Assembly (NCBI GenBank): GCA_963805985.1
Contig: CAWDWG010000013.1
Span: 62,001 to 126,000 of the forward strand
DNA: 64,000 bases
Reading direction: 5' to 3'
Source: Bog-257 sp963805985
GTDB lineage: Bacteria; Acidobacteriota; Terriglobia; Terriglobales; Acidobacteriaceae
How positions within the stretch are numbered: the stretch's first letter is position 1; every line of letters starts with the position of its first letter. Under the pieces are notes generated by a model. The model made no database searches. It was not told the origin of the DNA and saw nothing but the letters and a program-made list of their open reading frames with translations. Positions 41,904-50,021 of this stretch are shown here, in pieces. A program made the translations under genes and the position numbers.

Positions 41904-42827
41904 CTAGTCCAGATGCGTCAGCTCGCGAAAGATGTTGAAGCGCTCGTCGATTTCCTGGCGAGTAAGCGATTGCAGGCGCTCGGTGCCGAAGCGTTCGACG
42001 GCGAACGATCCCATCACACTGCCGTAGAACATGGCATGTTTCATCACGCGGCGATTGATCTCTCCCTGTGAAGCGACATATCCCATGAAGCCGCCGGCGA
42101 AGCTGTCGCCCGCACCGGTGGGATCGCGGACTTCTTCGATTGGCAAGGCGGGTGCGCGGAAGGGGTGATGTCCGCCGGCGAATTCGCCGCCGCGAAAAAA
42201 GATGGTCGCGCCATATTCGCCATGCTTCACCACCAGCGCACGCGGGCCCATCTGCATGACCTTGTGCGCGGCGCGCGGCAGGCTGTTGTCGCCAGCCAGC
42301 ATCTTGACCTCGCCATCGTTGATCAGCAACACATCGACGCGCTTCAGCATCTGGTCCAGGTTGGCGCGATGGCCGGTGATCCAGTAGTTCATGGTGTCGC
42401 CACCGACCAGCAGCACGTTCCGCATGGCATCACGCACTTTAGTTTGCAGCACTGGATCGATGTTGGCGAGAAAGAGAAAATCTGAGTTGTTGTACTCCGC
42501 CGGGATCGAAGGCTGAAACGTCTCGAAAACGTTGAGTTCGGTATCGAGCGTCTTGGCTTCGTTGACGTTCTCGCCGTACTCACCTGTCCAGTGGAAGGTC
42601 TTCCCTTTCGCGTGCTGGATACCGCGAGTGTCGACGCCACGCTTCGTCATGACCGCTTCGTTCTCGGGCGTGAAGTCCTCGCCGACGACAGCGACTACGC
42701 GCACATCGGTGAAGTAACTGGCGGAGAGCGAAAAATACGTCGCGGCGCCGCCCAGGATTTTCTGGCGCTCGCCATAGGGAGTTTTCAGCGTGTCAAACGC
42801 GACCGAGCCAACCACAAGGATGGACAA
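41904..42827 (-). CDS. PfkB-family sugar/nucleoside kinase
   Basis: 307 residues from a TTG start three bases after the mtnP stop. Both PfkB signatures are present: LGGAATYFSLSASYF near residues 25-40 and DPTGAGDSFAGGFMG near 235-250 with the catalytic Asp. Substrate is not evident; members phosphorylate ribokinase-type sugars or adenosine. The tight link to the MTA phosphorylase gene suggests a substrate from the methylthioadenosine or adenosine salvage route, as an inference. Confidence 0.88.
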   Translation of the reverse strand: MSILVVGSVAFDTLKTPYGERQKILGGAATYFSLSASYFTDVRVVAVVGEDFTPENEAVMTKRGVDTRGIQHAKGKTFHWTGEYGENVNEAKTLDTELNVFETFQPSIPAEYNNSDFLFLANIDPVLQTKVRDAMRNVLLVGGDTMNYWITGHRANLDQMLKRVDVLLINDGEVKMLAGDNSLPRAAHKVMQMGPRALVVKHGEYGATIFFRGGEFAGGHHPFRAPALPIEEVRDPTGAGDSFAGGFMGYVASQGEINRRVMKHAMFYGSVMGSFAVERFGTERLQSLTRQEIDERFNIFRELTHLD

Positions 42828-42830
42828 GAG

Positions 42831-43715
42831 CTATGTTCCCGCTTTCTGTTCGGAATCGAAGTATTTGCCGACCAGCAGATGCAGCCGTTGCAGAGTCGCC
42901 GCCGGCACAGCGCTCTTGTGCGTGATGATGGCATTTTTCAACGCCGATCCGCATTTGCAACTGCGCGTCTGGGGCATCGCAGCCACGGCTTCGCGGACCA
43001 CCGTGCAGGCGTGCTCGGCGTTCTTCAACAATACGCCGACAATTTGCTCGACACTGACGTGGTCGTGACCCTCGTGCCAGCAATCGTAGTCGGTGACCAT
43101 GGCGACCGTCGCGTAGCAGAGTTCGGCTTCGCGCGCCAGACGCGCTTCGGTGAGGTTCGTCATGCCGATCACGTCCAGGCCCCAGCTGCGATAGAGGTTG
43201 GACTCGGCCTTGGTGGAAAATTGCGGGCCTTCCATATTCAGATAGCTACCGCGCGGCTTGACGTTCACACCGGCGCGACCGCAGGCGTCAAACGCAACTT
43301 TGGCCAGGTCGGCGCAGACCGGCTCGCCAAAACCGACGTGGACTACCAGGCCGTCGCCGAAGAAAGTATCGATGCGATGGCGCGTGCGATCGATGAATTG
43401 ATCGGGCACGACGAAATCCAGCGGATGATGTTCTTCTTTTAACGAGCCGACGGCCGACAGCGACAGGACGCGCTCGACGCCAAGCTGTTTGAAGCCGTGA
43501 ATGTTGGCGCGGTAGTTGATCTCGGTGGGCATGAAGCGATGGCCGCGTCCGTGGCGCGCGAGGAATGCGACCTTGCGGCCTGCGAGCGTGCCCAGAACGT
43601 AGGGATCAGAAGGCGTGCCGAAGGGAGTTTGCAGCGAGATTTCTTCAATGTCGCTGAAGCCCGGCATGGAGTAGAGGCCACTGCCGCCGATGATACCGAT
43701 CTCCGCTTGTTGCAA
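42831..43715 (-). CDS. mtnP: S-methyl-5'-thioadenosine phosphorylase
   Basis: About 294 residues from TTG 43715, preferred because AGGAG lies 7 bases upstream and the protein then starts QQAEIGIIGGSGLY; a GTG at 43748 is an alternative. Family landmarks: GGSGLY (phosphate site), RHGRGHRFMPTEINYRANI, MEGPQFSTKAES and VIGMTNLTEARLAREAELCYATVAMVTDYDCW with the purine-binding region. It splits methylthioadenosine into adenine and methylthioribose-1-phosphate, the first step of methionine salvage. Forms a two-gene operon with the PfkB kinase. Confidence 0.93.
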   Translation of the reverse strand: MQQAEIGIIGGSGLYSMPGFSDIEEISLQTPFGTPSDPYVLGTLAGRKVAFLARHGRGHRFMPTEINYRANIHGFKQLGVERVLSLSAVGSLKEEHHPLDFVVPDQFIDRTRHRIDTFFGDGLVVHVGFGEPVCADLAKVAFDACGRAGVNVKPRGSYLNMEGPQFSTKAESNLYRSWGLDVIGMTNLTEARLAREAELCYATVAMVTDYDCWHEGHDHVSVEQIVGVLLKNAEHACTVVREAVAAMPQTRSCKCGSALKNAIITHKSAVPAATLQRLHLLVGKYFDSEQKAGT

Positions 43716-43791
43716 CGGATGCTCCTGAGATGAGATGTGCAAATTCACGATTATACAGGGAGGTGTTTGGCGACAGCCGCTCGCCTGGAGT

Positions 43792-43917
43792 GGTAGAGCC
43801 AGCCTTCAGGCTGGCGTCGGAACGCTGTTTCCTGAAAGCTAAGCTGCGTTGATCATTTCAATGATCAACGCAGCTCCGAACTGTGTTCATCCCGCGACGC
43901 CGAAGCGTCGCTCTACC
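43792..43917. repeat. Composite three-hairpin repeat, copy A
   Basis: Ends GGTAGAGC (43792-43799) and GCTCTACC (43910-43917) are reverse complements. Inside each end is a 7-bp hairpin: GCCAGCC-TTCA-GGCTGGC (43798-43815) and GCGACGC-CGAA-GCGTCGC (43894-43911). The core is a 16-bp perfect inverted repeat with a 2-base loop (AGCTGCGTTGATCATT at 43842-43857, complement 43860-43875). Lies between mtnP and the M20 peptidase genes; no coding capacity. Confidence 0.85.
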
Positions 43918-43925
43918 TGTGGTCG

Positions 43926-45380
43926 TTATTCGCCGCCCAGGATCTGGAAGAAGCGGATGATCGACTCGATGCCGCGATGGAAGTTGGGAATGTGGAACTT
44001 CTCGTTTGGCGCGTGCAGATTGTCGTCCGGCAGGCCCATGCCCATCATGATGCTGGGAACTTTCAGGTCCTTGTCGAACTGCGTGACGATCGGGATCGAG
44101 CCGCCGGAGCGGATGTACACCGTGTCCTTCTTGAAGATCTCGTGCATCGCCTCGACTGCGGCGCGCGCGTAAGGATTGTCGGTGTTGACCACGCAGGCCG
44201 GGCCTTTGCTGTGGATCTTGATGCTGGTCTTGATGCCTTTGGGCGTGACCTTCTTCACGTAATCGCTGTACTTCTTGAAGATGTCGTCGGCATCCTGATT
44301 GGGAACCAGGCGCATGGAAACCTTCGCTGAGGCGCGCGCGGGAATCACGGTCTTCGCGCCGGGAGCGATGAAGCCTCCGACGATGCCGTGTACTTCCAGC
44401 GTCGGCCGCGCCCAGGTGCGATAAATCACCGAATATCCGGCTTCACCGGTGAGGACGTCAGAGCCGACCTCGGCCTTGCGATAATCCTCTTCGTTGAACG
44501 GCAGGCTCTCCCACGCTTTCAGCTCGTCGTCGGTCGGCTTCTGAACTGCGTCGTAAAAGCCAGGGATCAGGACCTTGCCGCTTTCATCTTTCAGTTTGCT
44601 GATGATCTCGATGAGGCCAAAGATGGCATTGGGCGCGGCTCCGCCGTAAACGCCGGAGTGCAGATCGACCTTCGCGCCTTGCGCTTCGATCTCGGTATAG
44701 ACGAGTCCGCGCAGGCCGACACACAGCGTAGGAAGGTCGGGAGCGAACAGCTCGGTGTCGGTGACCAGCGCGAAGTCGCACTTCAGCTTGCCGTTGTTGG
44801 CATTTTTCTTGACGTATTCTTCGATGCTCTCGCCGCCGACTTCCTCTTCGCCTTCAAAGATCACGCGTACATTGATCGGCAGCTTGCCGCCGCTGGACTT
44901 GAACAGCGATTCGAAGGCCTTCATCTGCATCCAGAGCTGGCCTTTGTCATCGACCGCGCCGCGCGCATAGATGTTGTTGTCGCGCTCGGCGGGTTGGCTC
45001 CAATTCTGCTTCGCTGCCTGCTCTTCGGGTTTAACAGCGACCGCGTCCTTGTCGATGAACGGAGGCGACTTCCACTCATCCAGCGGCTCGGCAGGCTGGA
45101 CATCGAAGTGCGCGTAGCAGAGCGCAGTAGGCTTGCCGGCGGCATGCAGCCAGTCGGCATAGACGAGCGGATGTCCCTGAGTGGGGATGATCTCGACATT
45201 CTCAAAGCCGATGCGCTTGAGATCGGCAGCGACCACCTCGGCCGCCTTGCGGACATCGCCTTTGCGGTCGGGATCGGTGGAGACGCTGGGAATGCGGAGT
45301 AGATCTTTCAGCTCGTCAATGAAGCGCTGCTTATTATCGCGGGCGTAGGAAATGGCGGAGGAGACAGCTGCGGTGGACAT
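43926..45380 (-). CDS. M20 family dipeptidase/peptidase
   Basis: 484 residues, no signal peptide. Two-zinc site: His91 and Asp93 in YAHFDVQP, bridging Asp in ARGAVDDKGQ (~144), and Glu178-180 in FEGEEEVGGES; the lid dimerisation domain occupies roughly residues 215-375. Length and motifs fit the CNDP/carnosinase-like dipeptidase branch rather than the shorter deacetylases. A cytosolic peptidase cleaving dipeptides or similar amide bonds; substrate unproven. GGAG lies just upstream of the ATG. Stands alone between composite repeats A and C. Confidence 0.92.
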   Translation of the reverse strand: MSTAAVSSAISYARDNKQRFIDELKDLLRIPSVSTDPDRKGDVRKAAEVVAADLKRIGFENVEIIPTQGHPLVYADWLHAAGKPTALCYAHFDVQPAEPLDEWKSPPFIDKDAVAVKPEEQAAKQNWSQPAERDNNIYARGAVDDKGQLWMQMKAFESLFKSSGGKLPINVRVIFEGEEEVGGESIEEYVKKNANNGKLKCDFALVTDTELFAPDLPTLCVGLRGLVYTEIEAQGAKVDLHSGVYGGAAPNAIFGLIEIISKLKDESGKVLIPGFYDAVQKPTDDELKAWESLPFNEEDYRKAEVGSDVLTGEAGYSVIYRTWARPTLEVHGIVGGFIAPGAKTVIPARASAKVSMRLVPNQDADDIFKKYSDYVKKVTPKGIKTSIKIHSKGPACVVNTDNPYARAAVEAMHEIFKKDTVYIRSGGSIPIVTQFDKDLKVPSIMMGMGLPDDNLHAPNEKFHIPNFHRGIESIIRFFQILGGE

Positions 45381-45750
45381 GGGAAAACTCCTTCTTGATC
45401 AGGATGTTGCGCGAGTTGGGAAACCTTGAAGTATACCGCAGGCAGGGGCACTCTATGATCTGCGGCGTTGCGTTGTGTCGAGCAGTTCTTGCTCGCTTAA
45501 GGCATGTCGGGTGGAGCACGCCTTGAGGCGTGCATGTTGCAGCCCCAATTCGACACGCGCTTTAGCGCCTGAGGTAAACCAACCCCTTACCTCAGCGGCT
45601 AAAGCCGATACATTCAGCGGATCTCAACTGCACGCCTAAAGGCGTGCTCCACCCAGGATCGCTTGAACACAACTTCAAACTGACTCAGCCCGCGGACGCT
45701 GTACTTGCGATTCATGCCGGTTGCGGATGCGCACGCTGGCCCCGCGTCTC
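45381..45750. other. Intergenic region holding composite repeat C
   Basis: 370 bases with no supported ORF. It carries the upstream region of the M20 peptidase gene (right end of that gene at 45380) and composite repeat C at 45509-45654. Confidence 0.6.
45509..45654. repeat. Composite three-hairpin repeat, copy C
   Basis: Perfect 14-bp ends GGGTGGAGCACGCC (45509-45522) and GGCGTGCTCCACCC (45641-45654). Each end contains a 7-bp hairpin with a 4-base loop: GCACGCC-TTGA-GGCGTGC (45516-45533) and GCACGCC-TAAA-GGCGTGC (45630-45647). The core (45560-45604) is an 18-bp near-perfect stem, CTTTAGCGCCTGAGGTAA against TTACCTCAGCGGCTAAAG. Same layout as copy A but with different stem sequences. Confidence 0.87.
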
Positions 45751-46515
45751 TTAGAACCCGAGCATGATCTGACCCTTGGCTGGGATCTTGAGATCGAGGC
45801 CGCGCGCGCGATTGGCAGCGATGGTTGCGTCGACGTTGAGAGCGCTAAGCGGAATGGTGCGTTGCGTGTCTCCTTGTTCCACCTGCACGGAGTCGGAGCT
45901 CACAAGATAATGCGACGACTCCAGCCGCTCTCCGCTGGAAAGGATGAATACTGCCGGCTGGGACGGTTTTGGCGGCGTGGGCGGAGTCTTGCCCCCTTGT
46001 TTCAGCGCTTGCTGCACATCCTGCAGAAGTTCGCCACTTATACTCGCCATGTAATTTCGTCCCGCCTCGGTTGCCTCTTTTTGAATCGTAGGCATTTCGG
46101 CGGTCAGCTTGCGGCCCACAGGGGTCTGGTAAAACTCAATGAGCTGCTCCACTTCATCAGCGCAAAAATGGCGTTGGTAGATGGGTACGACCTGGTCGAG
46201 CAATGCCTGGAGAACTTGCGGGCTCTCCAGCCGGGCCAGGGCAGCGTCCCACGCTCGCGTCGGGACGTCCGGACGCACCTTCTGAAGGTCTTCGAAAAGA
46301 TGACGCCCGGTCGTGTCCAGGACGGATGCCATGAGCTTCTTGCTGCCCGCAAGCTCCATCAATCTCCGTACCTGGGCAGCGCTGGCCGGCTGAGCACACG
46401 CGGCGGCAGCGGGAGGTTGAGATTCAGTGGTTGGGGTCGCCGCCGGCTTTGCAGGCTGCTGCGCCGACAGAATCTGGGAGACGAGAAGTAGAAGGGTGCC
46501 GGCCAGGACACGCAT
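45751..46515 (-). CDS. DUF2059 domain exported protein
   Basis: 254 residues with a signal peptide (residues 1-18, cleavage after LSA). After a Pro/Ala-rich linker, residues ~43-150 are helical and match DUF2059 (RRLMELAGSKKLMASVLDTT ... FCADEVEQLIEFYQTPVGRKLTAEMP). The last ~80 residues form a separate beta-rich segment (FILSSGERLESSHYLVSSDSVQVEQGDTQRTIPLSALNVDATIAANRARGLDL). Periplasmic; no function is known for the family. Confidence 0.82.
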   Translation of the reverse strand: MRVLAGTLLLLVSQILSAQQPAKPAATPTTESQPPAAAACAQPASAAQVRRLMELAGSKKLMASVLDTTGRHLFEDLQKVRPDVPTRAWDAALARLESPQVLQALLDQVVPIYQRHFCADEVEQLIEFYQTPVGRKLTAEMPTIQKEATEAGRNYMASISGELLQDVQQALKQGGKTPPTPPKPSQPAVFILSSGERLESSHYLVSSDSVQVEQGDTQRTIPLSALNVDATIAANRARGLDLKIPAKGQIMLGF

Positions 46516-46780
46516 CGCTATCCTCCAACAGGTAATTCTCTTGTCAGGGTGAAGACGGGATCATTGTAGTCCTCATGCTCGTGGAGCCGACAGTAGGAAG
46601 GCCATCTCCTTGGGTCGCTTCCCTCCGCAACCTCGAGACGCGCGAGCGATGAGGCATTGGCCAATATGAATCCCCAGTGAATTTCCAGGCCAGCCGCAAC
46701 GGGAGTTAATGTGGTTTGAAGAAGCGCCGATTATGATAGCCTCAATCGCTTGCTCACAGCCTTTGCAGGAGAACACTGTC

Positions 46781-48187
46781 TTGCCGACAACCGAAGCCAA
46801 CAACAATAACGTCTACGACCTGATCGTCGTCGGCAGCGGTCCGGCGGGACAGAAGGCGGCGATCTGCGCAGCCAAGATGCGCAAGAAGGTCGCAGTGGTC
46901 GAGCGCAAGCGCACCATCGGCGGCGTCTGCGTCCACACCGGCACGATTCCCAGCAAAACATTTCGCGAAGCCATTCTCTACCTCAGCGGCCTGCGGCAGC
47001 GCACCTTCTACGGCCGCGGCTACTCGCTGAAAGACAGCATCTCGATGGCAGACCTGGTGTTCCGCTCGGATTCGGTGATGGCGCGCGAGATCGAAGTCAT
47101 CAAGGCGCAGCTGCGGCGCAATCGGGTTACGGTGTATGAAGGCAACGCGCGATTCCTCGACGCGCATAGCATGGAGGTCTCCAGCGAAGAAGGCTATACG
47201 CTGCTGCGGGGAAATTATTTCGTCCTCGCGTGCGGCACCCGGCCGGCGCACAGCTCGGACATTCCCATCGATGGCAAACGCATCTTTGACTCCGACCAGG
47301 TACATGAACTGGAAGAACTGCCGCGCGAGCTGATCGTGGTGGGCGCGGGAATCATCGGGCTGGAGTACGCCTCGATGTTTGCGGCGCTGGGTGTGAAGGT
47401 CACGCTGCTGGATCAGCGCCCCATATTGTTGGACTTCGTCGATCGCGAGATAGTCGAGAGCTTGTGCTTCCAGCTACGGCAGCTGGGAACGGTTTTTCGT
47501 CTGGGTGAAAAAGTGGTGCAGGTGGGCTTCGATGAAGATCGCGACCGAGTCTTCGCCAAGCTGGAGAGCGGCAAGACGGTTCACGGCTCGGCTCTGCTGT
47601 ACACGGTGGGCCGGCAGGCCAACAGCGATCAACTGAATCTGGAGGCGATTGGGTTGGCACCCGATGGGCGCGGCAAGCTGAACGTCGACGAGCACTATCG
47701 GACGTCGGTGCCCCATGTTTACGCGGCCGGCGATGTCATCGGCTTCCCCGCACTGGCCAGCACCTCGATGGAGCAAGGCCGGCTGGCCAGCTGCAACATC
47801 TTTGGCGTGGCTGCAAAGATTCCGCCGAACCTGATCCCGTACGGCGTCTACACGATTCCCGAGATCTCAATGGTGGGCGCGACGGAAGAGCAGCTCACCA
47901 GTGGCAAGGTGCCGTATGAGACCGGCATCTCGCGCTATGCGGAACTAGCTAAGGGACAAATGCTGGGCGACGACCAGGGATTTCTCAAGCTGGTCTTCGA
48001 TCCGGGCAGCCTGAAACTGCTCGGGGTGCATATCATCGGCGAACGCGCGGCGGAGATTGTGCATATCGGACAGGCAATCCTGGCGATGGGCGGGACGATC
48101 GAATACTTCCGCGATACGGTGTTCAACTATCCCACATTGGCGGAGGCCTACAAAGTGGCGGCGCTGGATGGGCTGAACAAGCTGTGA
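46781..48187 (+). CDS. sthA: Soluble pyridine nucleotide transhydrogenase (SthA-like)
   Basis: 468 residues from TTG 46781, chosen for the AGGAG 9 bases upstream and the proximity of the FAD motif; an ATG at 46709 would add 24 residues. FAD-binding VVGSGPAGQKAAICAAKM, then GGVCVHTGTIPSKTFREA with a single cysteine instead of the CxxxxC pair of dihydrolipoamide dehydrogenase, which is the SthA hallmark. NAD-binding VVGAGIIGLEYASMFAALG and second FAD site VYAAGDVIG follow. It equilibrates NADPH and NADH in the cytosol. Monocistronic; the next gene is convergent. Confidence 0.93.
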   Translation: MPTTEANNNNVYDLIVVGSGPAGQKAAICAAKMRKKVAVVERKRTIGGVCVHTGTIPSKTFREAILYLSGLRQRTFYGRGYSLKDSISMADLVFRSDSVMAREIEVIKAQLRRNRVTVYEGNARFLDAHSMEVSSEEGYTLLRGNYFVLACGTRPAHSSDIPIDGKRIFDSDQVHELEELPRELIVVGAGIIGLEYASMFAALGVKVTLLDQRPILLDFVDREIVESLCFQLRQLGTVFRLGEKVVQVGFDEDRDRVFAKLESGKTVHGSALLYTVGRQANSDQLNLEAIGLAPDGRGKLNVDEHYRTSVPHVYAAGDVIGFPALASTSMEQGRLASCNIFGVAAKIPPNLIPYGVYTIPEISMVGATEEQLTSGKVPYETGISRYAELAKGQMLGDDQGFLKLVFDPGSLKLLGVHIIGERAAEIVHIGQAILAMGGTIEYFRDTVFNYPTLAEAYKVAALDGLNKL

Positions 48188-48202
48188 GGCAATTGATTAT
48201 TC

Positions 48203-48332
48203 GGTAGAGCCGGCCTTGAGGTAGGCGTTGAGATCGCGCTATGAAACTTGGGCTGCTGCGGTCGTTCCTGATGACCACAGCAGCCCTTGGTTTTGGCATT
48301 GCCTCGAACGCGGCGCTGATGCACCGCTCTAC
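48203..48332. repeat. Composite three-hairpin repeat, copy B
   Basis: Ends GGTAGAGC (48203) and GCTCTAC (48326-48332) match those of copy A. The left inner hairpin is degenerate (GCCGGCC-TTGA-GGTAGGC); the core is GGGCTGCTG (48250-48258) against CAGCAGCCC (48278-48286), extended by GGTC/GACC after one mismatch. It separates the convergent sthA and phosphoesterase genes and could act as a terminator. Confidence 0.75.
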
Positions 48333-48339
48333 GTGCGGG

Positions 48340-49047
48340 TCAAAGCTCGAATATGCGATACACCGCTCCGCCGTTGAGCGTCTGATTGATTGCCAACGCG
48401 ACGTTGTGCACCGGAGTTCCGGCGGTGGTTTTTCCATCCGGACTACCGGCATGAGCGTGTCCGTGAACCACAAGATCCGCGCCGTGACGGTCGATAACCT
48501 CTGCCAAACGTGAACTGCCCAGGTACGGATAAATCTCCAGCGGCTCGCCTTTCACGGTATCGCCAATCGGCGCGTAATGCAGCACCACGACGCGCTTCTT
48601 GGTACGGAGCTGCGACAGCGCGCGCTCCAGCTTTAACGCCTCATCAATCGCGGCTTGAACGAACGCCTTGACCTCCGGCTCACCGAAAGCCGTAAGCGCG
48701 CCGCGTCCAAATCCGCCAGGAAATCCTTTGGTGCCGGCGAAGCCGACGCCGTCGCGCTCATAAGCCGTGCCATCCAGCATTTTGACGCCGCCGTCGGTCA
48801 TCATCTTCATCAGCTCGGCAGCGCGGCCGCTCTCATAATCGTGATTACCCAGCACGGCGACGATTGGGATCCGCAGCCGCACCAGCACATTCATCAGCGA
48901 GTCCATCTCCTCCGGCCGTCCGAAATTCGTGAGATCGCCGGCCAGGATCAGCACGTCCGCCTCTTCGCGCACGCGATTCAGGTTGTCGCGCACGCGATCA
49001 TGCACCTGCGGGCTGAAATGCAAATCGCCTACCGCTGCAATCCTCAT
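48340..49047 (-). CDS. Calcineurin-like metallophosphoesterase
   Basis: 235 residues with the metal-binding motifs in order: GDLHF (7-11), LILAGDLTNFG, LGNHDYE, and near the end VVHGHAHAGSPDG, with an intermediate VVLHYAPIGDT. This is the two-metal phosphoesterase superfamily, close to the YfcE/Icc-like branch that cleaves phosphodiesters; substrate unknown. It starts 2 bases after the stop of the nucleotidyltransferase gene, so both are one operon. Confidence 0.9.
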   Translation of the reverse strand: MRIAAVGDLHFSPQVHDRVRDNLNRVREEADVLILAGDLTNFGRPEEMDSLMNVLVRLRIPIVAVLGNHDYESGRAAELMKMMTDGGVKMLDGTAYERDGVGFAGTKGFPGGFGRGALTAFGEPEVKAFVQAAIDEALKLERALSQLRTKKRVVVLHYAPIGDTVKGEPLEIYPYLGSSRLAEVIDRHGADLVVHGHAHAGSPDGKTTAGTPVHNVALAINQTLNGGAVYRIFEL

Positions 49048-49049
49048 AC

Positions 49050-49880
49050 TTACTCTTTCGACTCAATCACTTTCGGATTGGCCGGCTGGCCGGATATTTT
49101 GGGCTCGCGATGCGCACGCTGCTCCTGTAGCAGATTTTCCATGCCCCACTCCCTGACATCAATGGCGAACATTTTCTCGTCGAGCAGGCTGCCGCGAAAC
49201 GGCGCAGAAGAATTGGGCGCAGCCAGTTCGCTACGCAAGCGCCCCAGAAGATCGCCCCAAACCTCCCGGGGCACGTAATCGCAACATGCCGGATAGATGT
49301 AGTGGAACAGCACCAACTCCCACAACAAGAGCTCCCAGTGATTGCCCACTAGACCGAGCAGCCGCTGCCAATCGAGACGCCCCTTGGTCCCGAAAATGAC
49401 GTGCACCACATCAGCGCCGTCGAAGCGCTCGCGAAAGGCCACAAACAGTTTCGACGCGATCAACTCTTCCGGCGCCAGCACGCGGGTTGGCACACCAAGT
49501 ACCACAGTGTGGGAGCTGCGCTCAATCCACGACTGATCCACAGTGATGACGCCGTTGCTCATCCCGGTGATCAGATCGACGTAATAGCCGTCGCGATGCG
49601 CTTTCGCGAGCCAGACCGGGTCGCGGATTTCCGTCTCGAAGCCTTGCTCCTGCAAGTGGCGCAGAGCTCCGGACACCGCTTGCGCCGGCAGGAAGAGATC
49701 GAGGTCCTTGGTGTTCCGCCAGATCCCGGTGTGCTGTTGCAGGGCAAAGGCGCCGGAAACCACATAAGGCACAGCCGCCCGGTTCAGGTGCTCCAGCACC
49801 TCACAGAAGAGCGCGCGTTGCTCCGGCGGAAATTCCGGGGGCAGCGAACTGCTGACCGGCAATTCGATCTCAGTCGCCAT
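49050..49880 (-). CDS. Nucleotidyltransferase-fold protein
   Basis: 276 residues. Residues ~25-115 show the minimal nucleotidyltransferase pattern: PYVVSGAFALQQHTGIWRNTKDLDLFL with Gly43 and the metal-binding Asp59/Asp61, and a further acidic YYVDLITG near residue 100. The rest is helical. It is similar to the stand-alone transferases with unknown targets, some of which act as MNT-type antitoxins; no HEPN partner is visible here. The partner instead is a metallophosphoesterase 2 bases downstream, so the pair might add and remove a phosphodiester group. That is a guess. Confidence 0.75.
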   Translation of the reverse strand: MATEIELPVSSSLPPEFPPEQRALFCEVLEHLNRAAVPYVVSGAFALQQHTGIWRNTKDLDLFLPAQAVSGALRHLQEQGFETEIRDPVWLAKAHRDGYYVDLITGMSNGVITVDQSWIERSSHTVVLGVPTRVLAPEELIASKLFVAFRERFDGADVVHVIFGTKGRLDWQRLLGLVGNHWELLLWELVLFHYIYPACCDYVPREVWGDLLGRLRSELAAPNSSAPFRGSLLDEKMFAIDVREWGMENLLQEQRAHREPKISGQPANPKVIESKE

Positions 49881-50021
49881 GGCCTACGGTTGGATGGCGG
49901 GAGGTCGCCTTAGCGTTGTTGCCGCCGACAAAAAGATAACTGCGCAAGTATCTGGGCCCATCGCGCTCTTGCACTCCACCTGTGAAACGCGGCATCATTC
50001 GTAAACGCTAGTGAGGAACCG

